DNA of 64,000 bases from Paenibacillus sp. GM2 (GTDB lineage: Bacteria; Bacillota; Bacilli; Paenibacillales; Paenibacillaceae), in the NCBI RefSeq assembly GCF_900069005.2, contig NZ_LN831279.1, positions 2,808,961-2,872,960 of the forward strand, in the 5' to 3' direction. Shown here piece by piece: positions 17,514 to 25,351 of the stretch. Position numbers and translations under genes: made by a program. Under the pieces are notes generated by a model. The model ran no database searches, was not told the DNA's origin, and saw nothing but the letters and a program-made list of their open reading frames with translations. Each line of letters begins with the position of its first letter. The stretch's first letter is position 1.

Positions 17514-17788
17514 GTTCGCTTTTCAACACCGAAGCGTATGCTTCGATATGCGTTTTTTGCAAAAACGCTTCAGTTGGATAAAGCCAGGGACTGAGGAGCA
17601 CAGCTATACGTTTTCGCAGAAAACGACCTCAGAAGCATTTGCTTGTTGTGGGTACGTGAGCACCTGAAATGTTTCCGGAGGAAGCATGACTTCGTAAGCA
17701 TTTGCTTAGGTCCCGGCCGAATCCAAATTTCGATGCCGAGTCTACTCCCAGGTATACCTCGTGCTCAAAAGCGGACTTTTTGAACTAC
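17514..17788. repeat. MITE-like element with inverted ends and internal hairpins
   Basis: This fills most of the 424-bp space before the Na/Pi gene. The ends GTTCGCTTTTCAACAC (17514-17529) and the inverse of 17761-17776 (GTCCGCTTTTGAGCAC) match at 13 of 16 positions. Inside are two nested hairpins: GAAGCG...CGCTTC (17531-17571) around CGTTTTT/AAAAACG, and CTGAGG...CCTCAG (17591-17632) around CGTTTT/AAAACG. A related GAAGCATGACTTCG segment follows near 17681. There is no open frame, so it would be non-autonomous. Related ends occur at 32240 and 37592. Confidence 0.6.
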
Positions 17789-17807
17789 CTCTAAAGGGGG
17801 AAGCCGG

Positions 17808-18785
17808 ATGGTACATGATCTAATACTCCCAGTCACTCTAGGACTCGCCCTCTTCCTGTTCGGAATGAAGCTGATGGAAGCGGCGCTCCATGCCTGGGCC
17901 GGTCCAAGGCTGATCAAGCTGCTGCATACATCAACGAAGACGCCATGGGCCGGACTCTTGTCGAGCACCTTCATTACCGCAGTTCTCCAAAGCAGCACAG
18001 CCATGACCGTAATGACGATCGGGCTGGTTAACGCGGGGCTGCTGTCTTATGCCCGAACGCTCGGCATCATCCTTGGTGGTAATATCGGCACATGCCTAAC
18101 CACCGAGCTGATCGCGCTTGATATTTCCAGCTACGGGCTTCCGCTTCTGACGCTATCTCTGCTGCTATGGGCAGCTGCGGTGATGGGCGAGGAATACAGC
18201 CCGGGCGGGTATGCCAGCCGCAGGCTTCATTTTCTGCGTCCGCTGCAATATGGTTCACTGGCGCTGGCAGGCTTCAGCCTGATTATGATCGCGATACGCT
18301 GGATGCAATCGATTGGCCCACAGCTTGAGGCTTACGGAATTATCGACCGTCTGCTGGACCATGCCGGGGACAGCCTGATATGGGGCGCGCTCGCAGGGGC
18401 TGCGGTAACCGCTCTGATCCATAGCAGTGCGGCAGCGATTGCCATGACAATGGGTCTTGTCTCCAGCGGTGCACTGCCTGTTCCATTAGGGATTGCCATG
18501 GTGATTGGCTCCAATGTAGGCACCTGTGTTACCGCTTTGATCGCTTCTATCGGCGGCACCAAGTCGGGTAAATTCGTGGCCTTGTCCCATGTCATCCTTA
18601 ACTTGGCTGGAGCATTATTATTTCTGCCCTTCGTATCTCTGCTGCAGACAGCAGTCTCCTGGGTAACCAACGATGCCGCCGTACAAATCGCCCATTCTCA
18701 GACCTTGTTCAATGTAATCAGTTCATTGCTTGCCCTGCCATTTTGTTACTTACCGCTATGGAGCAGGCTTGACTCTAAGGCATAG
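17808..18785 (+). CDS. Na/Pi-cotransporter-family membrane protein (PhoU-less)
   Basis: Polytopic membrane protein of 325 residues with the two inverted Na/Pi-cotransporter repeats. Each carries the signature Ser-rich motif: LQSSTAMTVM near residue 62 and IHSSAAAIAM near 205. Each motif is followed by a GGNIGT or GSNVGT loop. The family moves phosphate with sodium. Many bacterial members (YjbB/NptA-like) have a C-terminal PhoU domain, which is absent here because the protein ends right after the membrane part. AAAGGGGGA lies about 8 nt before the ATG. The gene is convergent with the nudix gene, with only 10 bp between the stops. Confidence 0.85.
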   Translation: MVHDLILPVTLGLALFLFGMKLMEAALHAWAGPRLIKLLHTSTKTPWAGLLSSTFITAVLQSSTAMTVMTIGLVNAGLLSYARTLGIILGGNIGTCLTTELIALDISSYGLPLLTLSLLLWAAAVMGEEYSPGGYASRRLHFLRPLQYGSLALAGFSLIMIAIRWMQSIGPQLEAYGIIDRLLDHAGDSLIWGALAGAAVTALIHSSAAAIAMTMGLVSSGALPVPLGIAMVIGSNVGTCVTALIASIGGTKSGKFVALSHVILNLAGALLFLPFVSLLQTAVSWVTNDAAVQIAHSQTLFNVISSLLALPFCYLPLWSRLDSKA

Positions 18786-18795
18786 AGTGGCTGGA

Positions 18796-19233
18796 TTATA
18801 CCCCTGATACACCAAGCAGCTTTAATGCCTTTTCCAATATAAAATCGTTGTTATCGTAGCCCAATTTCCGCTGCTTCTCCCAAGCATCCAGCGGATCATA
18901 CCAAGCGACACTGCGAATTTCCTCAAGCTGAGGCCGAAGATCGCCGCCCTTGCTCTCGACCAGGTAATAATGAACCTCTTTGTCCACGGGTCCCCAGGTG
19001 GGGTGGGAATAAGTATACGCGATAATGTCGATTAACTGATCGATCCGGCCAATGATGCCAGTCTCTTCGCGAATTTCACGGAGTGCTGTCTGTTCCACGG
19101 TCTCGCCTCTTTCCCGTTTGCCCTTGGCGAACGATAGCTTGCCATAGCGATCGGTAATAAGCTGAATTTGCAAATGTCCGCCGCTCGTTCTATATACGAC
19201 ACCCCCAGCGGATATCTGTTTATATGACATCAC
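18796..19233 (-). CDS. NUDIX hydrolase
   Basis: 145-residue pyrophosphohydrolase. The Nudix box is complete (G-KRERGE-TVEQTAL-REIREETGI, about residues 38-62), with the catalytic REIREETG helix. The N-terminal ISAGGVVYR strand and the WYDPLDAW segment near residue 115 resemble diadenosine-polyphosphate (Ap4A) hydrolase-like nudix proteins, but the substrate cannot be fixed from sequence. Two adjacent ATG codons can serve as start. It is upstream of no other minus-strand gene here, so it is probably monocistronic. Confidence 0.85.
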   Translation of the reverse strand: MMSYKQISAGGVVYRTSGGHLQIQLITDRYGKLSFAKGKRERGETVEQTALREIREETGIIGRIDQLIDIIAYTYSHPTWGPVDKEVHYYLVESKGGDLRPQLEEIRSVAWYDPLDAWEKQRKLGYDNNDFILEKALKLLGVSGV

Positions 19234-19295
19234 TGAACCTCCTTTACTCCAACTCCACAGAAGAATATTTTACGGTATGAACCCTCTCTAAATTA

Positions 19296-19341
19296 ACAAC
19301 AAGGATTTCTTCCCTGCCCAAACAGGGAGAAATCCTTGTGT
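19296..19341 (-). terminator. Terminator after mtaB
   Basis: ACAAGGATTT pairs with AAATCCTTGT, with CCCTG/CAGGG inside, about 30 bp past the mtaB stop on the minus strand. The T-tract is short (TTGTTGTTAATTT). Confidence 0.75.
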
Positions 19342-19369
19342 TCATGTAATATAAGTAGAACAGGCACAG

Positions 19370-20710
19370 CTAAGCCAGAGCTTGAATCGAATCGTCGAGG
19401 ACACGTACCAGCACGCCTTCGCTTGTGTTGGCGTCCGCTTTGGTTAACTTAACCCGGCATAGCTTACCGATCATATCCTGCGAACCCGGGAAGCGGATTT
19501 GCAAATAATTATCGGCGAACCCTGTTAAATGCCCATCTGCAGCCAAAGCCTCCAAATCCCGTTCAGGGATGACATCAAGAACTTGACCTGTAAAATTCTC
19601 AGCATAGGCTAGCTGCATGGTCTCCGACAACTCGATCAGTTCCTGTACCCGGGCGTGCTTAATCTCTTCATCAACTTGATCTTCCATCTTTGCAGCCGGT
19701 GTACCTGTCCGGGTAGAATACGGGAATACGTGCATTTCCGAGAAGCCGATACGCTTCAACGTCTCGTAACCGTCGCGGAACATTTCCTCTGTCTCACCAG
19801 GGAAACCTACAATTACATCTGTAGTAATCGCTACGTCCGGCATAAACTCGCGGATCCGTTTAATCTTTTGTTCGAATTCCGCCACTGTATATTTGCGGCG
19901 CATCCGCTTCAATACGTCGTCGTTGCCGGCCTGGATCGGAATATGGAAATGCCGGCACATCTTCTCGGAACCCTCCAGTACCTCCAGCATCCGCTCATCG
20001 ATCTGACTCACTTCGATCGAACTAATCCGAATTCGGCCAAGCCCTTCGATCTTATCCAGATCCCACAGCAAATCAGGCAGTTTGTAGTCCTCCAGATCAT
20101 CACCATATCCGCCGGTATGAATCCCGGTTAATACGATCTCATTATATCCGGCTGCGACCAGCTGACGCGCTTGATTAACAACGCTTTGCGGATCACGGCT
20201 GCGGGATAAGCCACGAGCCCAAGGAATAATGCAGAAGGTGCAGAAATTGTTGCAGCCCTCCTGGATCTTCAGAAAAGCACGGGTATGGTCGGCAAAGCTC
20301 GGAACATCCAGCTCCTCAAATTCACGAGTCTTCATAATATTGCGCACTGCATTAATCGGCTCCCGCTGTGCTCTGATCTGATTCACATAAGGGATAATCT
20401 TCTCGCGGTCCTGATTGCCGATCACAAGATCGACGCCGGGAATATCCATAATCTCTGCAGGAGAAGTTTGGGCATAACATCCGGTGACCGCGATAATCGC
20501 GTTCGGATTGCGCCGTACGGCACGCCGAATAATCTGTCTGCTCTTCTTGTCGCCCGTATTGGTGACAGTACAAGTATTGATCAGATACACGTCCGCCGTC
20601 TGTTCAAAGTCGACTTGCTCATAGCCCTCATTTTTGAACATTTGCCAGATCGCTTCTGTATCATAAAAGTTCACTTTACAACCCAAGGTATAAAATGCAA
20701 CGGATGGCAT
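19370..20710 (-). CDS. mtaB: tRNA t6A37 methylthiotransferase MtaB
   Basis: Radical-SAM enzyme that converts t6A to ms2t6A at position 37 of ANN-decoding tRNAs. The N-terminal MTTase domain has three cluster Cys in TLGCKVN, INTCTVT and VTGCYAQ. The radical-SAM cluster is CNNFCTFC near residue 150, and a C-terminal TRAM domain starts near 370. A longer frame begins with TTG 20716, but GGAGGAG lies only 1 nt from that TTG and 7 nt from ATG 20710, so I use the ATG (446 residues). It overlaps nothing but sits 2 bp past the rsmE stop, as in the Bacillus prmA-rsmE-mtaB (yqeT-yqeU-yqeV) order. Confidence 0.94.
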   Translation of the reverse strand: MPSVAFYTLGCKVNFYDTEAIWQMFKNEGYEQVDFEQTADVYLINTCTVTNTGDKKSRQIIRRAVRRNPNAIIAVTGCYAQTSPAEIMDIPGVDLVIGNQDREKIIPYVNQIRAQREPINAVRNIMKTREFEELDVPSFADHTRAFLKIQEGCNNFCTFCIIPWARGLSRSRDPQSVVNQARQLVAAGYNEIVLTGIHTGGYGDDLEDYKLPDLLWDLDKIEGLGRIRISSIEVSQIDERMLEVLEGSEKMCRHFHIPIQAGNDDVLKRMRRKYTVAEFEQKIKRIREFMPDVAITTDVIVGFPGETEEMFRDGYETLKRIGFSEMHVFPYSTRTGTPAAKMEDQVDEEIKHARVQELIELSETMQLAYAENFTGQVLDVIPERDLEALAADGHLTGFADNYLQIRFPGSQDMIGKLCRVKLTKADANTSEGVLVRVLDDSIQALA

Positions 20711-20712
20711 TC

Positions 20713-21477
20713 TCAAGCTCCTCCCATTTCTCCAGATTCATACATGATGCATGTCAGGGCGGCCATTGCCGCCGTCTCCGTCCGCAGTATACGACGTCCA
20801 AGGCCGATAGATGCTGCTCCTGCTTCAACAGCCGCCGTCACCTCAGCCTCCGAGAAGCCGCCTTCCGGCCCGACTACAACTGCTATTCTATAAGTGTTAC
20901 CTGTCTCAAGCCCCGCGACAAAAGGCCGCAGTGCACCGCGCAGCCCCTGACCATCCTCTTGCTCGTAACACAAGCACACCAGGTCAAAATCTGCGAGAGC
21001 AGCGAGTAATTCCTTCCAGGATACAGATGCCATAACGGCAGGAATTGTACTGCGATGGGCCTGTTCTGCGGCCTCCTTCGCGATTTTGCGCCAGCGCTGA
21101 ATGCGCTTTTCTTCTTTTTTCATATCATATTGGACCACCGTGCGCTCCGAAATAAATGGCAGAAAAGCCGCCGCACCAATCTCGGTGCATTTCTGAATCA
21201 CGGTTTCCATCTTGTCGCCTTTCGGCAAACTCTGAGCAATCGTGACTTGAAGCCATGGCTCCCCAGCAGGCTCTAGCTGGCTAACGATCTCAGCTTCGAC
21301 CTCGCCTGGTTCAATCGAGATAATCTTAACTAACGCTTCCCGGGATACCCCATCGCTAACGATGAATTCGTCTCCGGGCTTGGAACGCATTACCTTCCCG
21401 ATATGCCGGGCATCGTCGCCAGTGATAACAACCTGCTGCTCGCCGAACTGCTCAGACTCAATGAAATAACGCTGCAT
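20713..21477 (-). CDS. rsmE: 16S rRNA (uracil-1498-N3)-methyltransferase RsmE
   Basis: SPOUT-fold methyltransferase of 254 residues that makes m3U1498 in the decoding region of 16S rRNA. An N-terminal PUA-like domain (residues 1-70, with MQRYFIESE) precedes the knotted SAM site: VVGPEGGFSEAEV near residue 205 and LGRRILRTETA near 230. The length matches the family (about 245-255). It is followed within 2 bp by mtaB and preceded by the site-2 protease homologue and prmA. This is the conserved prmA-rsmE-mtaB set, with the protease gene inserted. Confidence 0.95.
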   Translation of the reverse strand: MQRYFIESEQFGEQQVVITGDDARHIGKVMRSKPGDEFIVSDGVSREALVKIISIEPGEVEAEIVSQLEPAGEPWLQVTIAQSLPKGDKMETVIQKCTEIGAAAFLPFISERTVVQYDMKKEEKRIQRWRKIAKEAAEQAHRSTIPAVMASVSWKELLAALADFDLVCLCYEQEDGQGLRGALRPFVAGLETGNTYRIAVVVGPEGGFSEAEVTAAVEAGAASIGLGRRILRTETAAMAALTCIMYESGEMGGA

Positions 21478-21664
21478 TCCTTATCATTCCTCAGCTTAAT
21501 ATGCGTGGTTCATAAACCCCTTCAAATTACCATTGTCCATCATACAACTTTTAATACAAGCTTTCCAGTCTATAATGAAGCCCTCCAGCACACTGTAAGC
21601 TCGATATCGAACCTGCTTCATGCTTGGCATCTCAATCCAAATTGAACCTTTTGGTCCATTTCTA

Positions 21665-22357
21665 TTACCGATAGAAGAGCATATTGAAGAAAGATATAAT
21701 ATTCCCCGACCACGAATACGCCAAATTATAGAGTGGTGCGATCGTGTAACGCTGCATAAAGGGAACAACAAGTATAACTAAAAAGATAATAATAGACCAG
21801 CTCTCAAACTGCTGCAGCATGCCAAGCATCCGGCGTGGCACTATATCCTCCAGGATACGATAGCCATCCAGCGGAGGCAGTGGAATCAGATTGAACAAGA
21901 ACAGGAAGAAGTTCATATAGATGAACATTCCGAAAAAAGTATGAAGAGCGATCGAAATTTTGCTGTTTCCGTCCATTAACAGATGAGGGATAACCCCAAA
22001 TCGAAGCAGCACCACGTAAATAAAAGCGCCGAGAATCCCGAGCAGCAAATTGCTAAGCGGGCCAGCGATTGAGACGACAACCCCCATCGTACGCGGCTTG
22101 CTGAAGTTGTCCCGATTGACGGGAACCGGTCTTGCCCAGCCGAATCCGGCGATCAGGAGCAATATAATCCCCAACAGGTCGAAATGCACCGCAGGGTTCA
22201 AGGTGACTCTACCCAGCAATTTTGCCGTAGGATCACCGAATTTATTAGCGAAATAAGCATGTGAAAATTCATGTACCGTAAACGCAATTAATAAAGTGAT
22301 AAGAAAGAAAGGAAGCTGGTCTAGCGGGACACGTAAAATCTGATTCAGAAAATCCAT
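21665..22357 (-). CDS. Site-2 protease (M50) family membrane protein
   Basis: Membrane-embedded zinc metalloprotease homologue, 230 residues, with about five or six hydrophobic segments. The zinc-binding HEFSH motif (HExxH) is near residue 30. The second metal ligand lies in LIPLPPLDGYRIL near 165, in the NPxPxxDG-like pattern of family M50B (YwhC/YyaK-like). The frame is open to 22417 through the prmA end, but ATG 22357 has AAGAGGTAG about 5 nt upstream and avoids the overlap. A function in regulated intramembrane proteolysis is inferred from family only. It sits between prmA and rsmE and is probably co-transcribed with them. Confidence 0.85.
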   Translation of the reverse strand: MDFLNQILRVPLDQLPFFLITLLIAFTVHEFSHAYFANKFGDPTAKLLGRVTLNPAVHFDLLGIILLLIAGFGWARPVPVNRDNFSKPRTMGVVVSIAGPLSNLLLGILGAFIYVVLLRFGVIPHLLMDGNSKISIALHTFFGMFIYMNFFLFLFNLIPLPPLDGYRILEDIVPRRMLGMLQQFESWSIIIFLVILVVPFMQRYTIAPLYNLAYSWSGNIISFFNMLFYR

Positions 22358-22361
22358 AAAT

Positions 22362-23330
22362 CTACCTCTTTCTCGCGACAAATGCGACCCAGTCTTCTTC
22401 CCGCGCCGTTTTCTCAATGTCGAATCCAGCCGTTACGAGCGCCTCCTGTACAATTTGCTCTTTATTCTTGTAAATTCCTGATGCAATATAATAGCCGCCT
22501 GGCTGCAGGGCTTCGTATACATCTTCAATGAAGAGCAGTATAATCTCGGCCAAAATATTCGCAACCACAACACGAACCGGCAGCTTAACGTCCAGCTTGA
22601 ACTGCTCGCCCTGCTTCAGAACTGAGAGCAGATCACTCTCGACAACTTGAATGCGTTCCTCAAGCTGATTCAGCTTTGTATTCTCCATCGCGCTTGTTAC
22701 TGCAATCGGATCAAGGTCCAAGGCCAGCACTCGGGAAGCCCCTAACTGACAAGCCCCAATCGCTAAAATACCAGAGCCTGTTCCCACATCAATCACCTCG
22801 TCCCCTTCCTGGATTACTCCTTCCAAGGTACGCAAGCATAGTGAAGTGGTTGGATGTGTGCCTGTTCCAAAGGCCATTCCTGGATCAAGTTCAATAATCT
22901 TCTCATCTGAGGATTGTGGTTTATACTCTTCCCAGGTCGGTTTAATCGTCAGCTTATCCGACACGCGCAGCGGCTTGAAATACTGCTTCCAGTTGTTCGC
23001 CCAATCATCCTCATGTACATCTCTGACTGTAATTTCGGCCTTGCCCGGATCAATCTTAAAAGCACGAAGCTCTTCCGTACGTTCCTTCACTTGCTTTATA
23101 ACCTCATCCATGTCAGAGCCCTGTGCAAAGTAACCGCTCAGCTTCGCTTCACCTTCAGGAATATCATTAGGCGGAATCTCGAACCATTGCCCAAGCGATG
23201 TATCTCTAGGCTTGCTGTTGTCAACATGCTCCTCAATCGTCACCCCGCCGGCCCCGGCCTCATGCAGAAAGTTAGAGACCATTTCCACAGCTTCCTCAGT
23301 AGTATGTATAGTAAGTTCTTTCCAGATCAT
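22362..23330 (-). CDS. prmA: Ribosomal protein L11 methyltransferase PrmA
   Basis: SAM-dependent methyltransferase that trimethylates ribosomal protein L11. The 322-residue product has the N-terminal substrate-binding domain (residues 1-95), then GMAFGTGTHPTT near 158, motif I IDVGTGSGILAIGA near 183, and the VVANILAEII motif near 258. The length matches the family (about 310). AAGGAGG lies about 10 nt upstream of the ATG. A promoter pair is seen at 23368-23397. It heads a prmA-M50-rsmE-mtaB minus-strand operon. Confidence 0.95.
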   Translation of the reverse strand: MIWKELTIHTTEEAVEMVSNFLHEAGAGGVTIEEHVDNSKPRDTSLGQWFEIPPNDIPEGEAKLSGYFAQGSDMDEVIKQVKERTEELRAFKIDPGKAEITVRDVHEDDWANNWKQYFKPLRVSDKLTIKPTWEEYKPQSSDEKIIELDPGMAFGTGTHPTTSLCLRTLEGVIQEGDEVIDVGTGSGILAIGACQLGASRVLALDLDPIAVTSAMENTKLNQLEERIQVVESDLLSVLKQGEQFKLDVKLPVRVVVANILAEIILLFIEDVYEALQPGGYYIASGIYKNKEQIVQEALVTAGFDIEKTAREEDWVAFVARKR

Positions 23331-23367
23331 CGTATGATTTCCTCCTTAGCATTCATGCATAAGATTT

Positions 23368-23397
23368 ATTGTACTATAGAATGTGGCAAGTTGACAA
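23368..23397 (-). promoter_or_regulatory. Sigma-A-type promoter for prmA
   Basis: On the minus strand TTGTCA (23392-23397) and TACAAT (23368-23373) are 18 bp apart, 38 bp before the prmA ATG. Confidence 0.6.
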
Positions 23398-23419
23398 AAA
23401 AGCCGCTTACGCGGCTTTT
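23396..23419 (-). terminator. Terminator after the YfhD-like gene
   Basis: AAAAGCCGC-GTAA-GCGGCTTTTTT on the minus strand is a compact GC stem with T6, 21 bp past the 23440 stop. It overlaps the -35 of the prmA promoter. Confidence 0.85.
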
Positions 23420-23439
23420 CGGATAGTATTCTATGGACG

Positions 23440-23664
23440 TTATGGATTCAATTTCTTGCGATGCTGCATCCGTGCATCCGCTCGTTCACTCCGCTCCAAC
23501 GCTTCCCAATCTTCCTGATCGGCCTGCTCTTCGGAGAATTCCACATTTTCATAATGACCTTCCGCTCCTGCAGAAGCAGGACTCTTCCTATGATTATGAC
23601 CCGATTGCGAGTGATTCAAATCCAATCCCTCCTTCTCGTGAATTCTCATATGGCTTTTTATCAT
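23440..23664 (-). CDS. Small YfhD-like protein
   Basis: Small hydrophilic, strongly charged protein of up to 74 residues. The central NVEFSEEQADQEDWEAL segment followed by ERADARMQ resembles the YfhD family of small Bacillus proteins of unknown function (a DVEFSEELADQEDLEA-type core). Two starts are possible: ATG 23664 with AGGAAGG at 10 nt, or TTG 23619 with a much stronger AAGGAGG at 7-8 nt, giving 59 residues. I list the longer frame. No membrane segment or signal peptide is present. It sits in a pocket of small genes between prmA and dnaJ and ends at a clear terminator. Confidence 0.65.
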   Translation of the reverse strand: MIKSHMRIHEKEGLDLNHSQSGHNHRKSPASAGAEGHYENVEFSEEQADQEDWEALERSERADARMQHRKKLNP

Positions 23665-23687
23665 ACTTGGTCAGCCTTCCTCTTGCG

Positions 23688-24050
23688 TTAGATCAAGCCT
23701 CCGGCTTCCTCAACAATACGAAGGGCCTGGTGATGTATGCTCTCATCCACAACGGCCGTAAGCAGAATATCATGGCCTGTAGGACCTCCCTGCCCGCCAT
23801 GGCTCATCCCGCTATTGGAGGGATCAGCGGCGTATAGCACCCCACTGGAGTGGGCTAGATCAGAGCCATGTGTCATCGCCGGCATCCCCGTGCGGTCTGC
23901 CAAGGATTGAAACAGACCCGAGTTCTGTTCAGAGTAGCGGCTGAACCGATCGACCGATACTTCAAGCGCCCTTAAAGCATTCAATTTTCGGGCAACGCCC
24001 TCCGCTTCTTCCGGACTCTTGAAATAGGCCAAAATATTTTTCTCACCCAT
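23688..24050 (-). CDS. Hypothetical protein, 120 residues
   Basis: I do not recognise this protein. ATG 24050 (MGEKNILAYFKS) is preceded by GGAAGGAGAGG. The frame is open to 24107, but that upstream part is unsupported. The N-terminal 40 residues (NILAYFKSPEEAEGVARKL then LEVSVDRFSRY) look like a small alpha/beta unit with a helix of the kind seen in stress-protein YflT-like domains. The middle is Gly/His/Ser-rich and probably disordered, and the C-terminus (ILLTAVVDESIHHQALRIVEEAGG) looks like a second alpha/beta unit. No signal or membrane segment is visible. It is probably co-transcribed with the YfhD-like gene 23 bp downstream. Confidence 0.7.
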   Translation of the reverse strand: MGEKNILAYFKSPEEAEGVARKLNALRALEVSVDRFSRYSEQNSGLFQSLADRTGMPAMTHGSDLAHSSGVLYAADPSNSGMSHGGQGGPTGHDILLTAVVDESIHHQALRIVEEAGGLI

Positions 24051-24239
24051 ACCAATACCTGCCTCTCCTTCCGGCTGATCCGGCAAATCAGGAACCCTGC
24101 AAATCAATGCAGTTTCCTTGAAGTTTTATCATGTATTTCGCGAATCTTTTTTATGCAAATATTAATTAAAATTTGAAACCCATGTCCCATTCTCACGTAT
24201 TACTTAAATATCTAGTTTACAGGAGGGTATCTACTAAAC

Positions 24240-24695
24240 ATGTTGAAGAAAATGATGATGATCGTGATGGCGTTTACGCTGCTAATTGCCTTCACAAGTC
24301 CTGACTCGGCCGATGCAAGACGTGGTGGCGGTTTCAAATCGGGACCAAGAACTTATTCGCCAACACCCAAAAAGGCAACAACCAATAATTATAAGAAGTC
24401 AGACACGACGACCAATAATAAAATGTCGGGCACTACAAACGGAATGAACAGCAACCGCGGATTTTTTAGCGGCGGCAGCTTTATGAAAGGACTGATGGTA
24501 GGCGGCCTGGCCGGAATGCTGTTTGGCGGCGTATTCGGCAACATGGGCTTCCTTGGCAACATGCTGGGTATGGCGGTTAACCTTCTGGCCATCTACTTCA
24601 TCATTATGATTGTGGTCTCCTTATTCCAGCGTTTCAGGAAGAAGCCTCAACACCCGGGCGGACCCGATGATTATGATCGTGGAGGAAGGTACTAA
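24240..24695 (+). CDS. Exported Gly/Thr/Asn-rich small membrane protein
   Basis: 151 residues of unknown function. It starts with a signal-like segment (MLKKMMMIVMAFTLLIAF, cleavage plausible near SADA), then has a polar Lys/Thr/Asn-rich region (residues 27-72) and a Gly/Phe-rich FMKGLMVGGLAGMLFGGVFG segment. A hydrophobic anchor (about residues 103-127) and a short basic tail follow. This layout is like the N-terminal half of bacterial Tim44-domain proteins, but the Tim44 domain itself is missing. ACAGGAGGGTA lies about 10 nt upstream of the ATG. It is followed 4 bp later by the YxcD-like gene, so the two form an operon closed by the terminator at 24999. Confidence 0.75.
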   Translation: MLKKMMMIVMAFTLLIAFTSPDSADARRGGGFKSGPRTYSPTPKKATTNNYKKSDTTTNNKMSGTTNGMNSNRGFFSGGSFMKGLMVGGLAGMLFGGVFGNMGFLGNMLGMAVNLLAIYFIIMIVVSLFQRFRKKPQHPGGPDDYDRGGRY

Positions 24696-24699
24696 TTAC

Positions 24700-24987
24700 A
24701 TGGTTCTCAGCATGGATGAAATTATCAATGCCGTTTGCCTCCATACCGCCGAAAGAACCGGCGTTCGTCCCACCGACGTTCAAGTCGAACTCAGCTGGGA
24801 TGAGGAGTACGGATACAGCGGAGAGATTTGGGTGAACGGCCGCAGCCGGTATATCGTCGAGTTGAATATTATCGAAGCGATCATGCAATATGTATATCGT
24901 GAATATGGAATTCGCGCTTTCCGCGATGACATTAAGCTGGACCTGGAAGAAGAGATTACAGCGATAATCCAGGAAGCTACGTATTAA
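24700..24987 (+). CDS. YxcD-like (DUF2653) protein
   Basis: 95-residue acidic cytoplasmic protein. The pattern MDEIINAVCLHTAERTGVRPTDV, VELSWDEEYGYS, then an amphipathic helix and LDLEEEITA resembles Bacillus YxcD (DUF2653), whose function is unknown. The open frame begins at 24610 inside the previous gene, but ATG 24700 has GGAGGAAGG 10 nt upstream. A second ATG nine bases downstream of the first codon group could also serve. It is translationally close to the exported protein at 24240-24695, which suggests they work together. Confidence 0.75.
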   Translation: MVLSMDEIINAVCLHTAERTGVRPTDVQVELSWDEEYGYSGEIWVNGRSRYIVELNIIEAIMQYVYREYGIRAFRDDIKLDLEEEITAIIQEATY

Positions 24988-24998
24988 GACCAAATCCC

Positions 24999-25028
24999 AA
25001 AAGCACTAAGACAATCTTAGTGCTTTTT
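24999..25028 (+). terminator. Terminator of the 24240-24987 operon
   Basis: AAAGCACTAAGA pairs with TCTTAGTGCTTT around a 3-nt loop, followed by T7. It lies 11 bp past the stop. Confidence 0.92.
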
Positions 25029-25143
25029 TATATCCGGAAATATGATTAACAAAAAATATTTATAGTTAATTTACCGCTTAAAGAGAATTCTTCTTCAAAA
25101 AGTTATTATTGATATGAGAGTAGCCACAAAAAGGAGATGGACT

Positions 25144-25257
25144 ATGGACGCTAATACTCGTGTCGTTTCGGAAGAGGAACCCTTCGCTAGAGTCTCGGAA
25201 AGATGGGCTGACCCCAACGATAAGAACGATTTCCTATATCCATCCCCTCTTATCTGA
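25144..25257 (+). CDS. Candidate small protein, 37 residues
   Basis: An ATG 8 nt after an excellent AAAAAGGAG site opens a 37-codon frame ending in TGA. The product starts MDANTRVVSEEEPFARVSER, then continues with a Trp, an Asp/Asn/Lys-rich part and a Pro/Tyr-containing tail. It is acidic and soluble, with no membrane segment. It is too short for ordinary ORF calling. I know no family for it. The support is the ribosome binding site and its position, isolated between a terminator and the dnaJ 3' end; no comparative evidence was available. Confidence 0.5.
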   Translation: MDANTRVVSEEEPFARVSERWADPNDKNDFLYPSPLI

Positions 25258-25351
25258 AGATGTACTTGTCTGTTCCTAAGAAAAAGGACTCTCCTACAGC
25301 CATTTGAAAATGGTCTGCAAGAAAGCCCCCTTGTACTTTTATATGAAAGGA

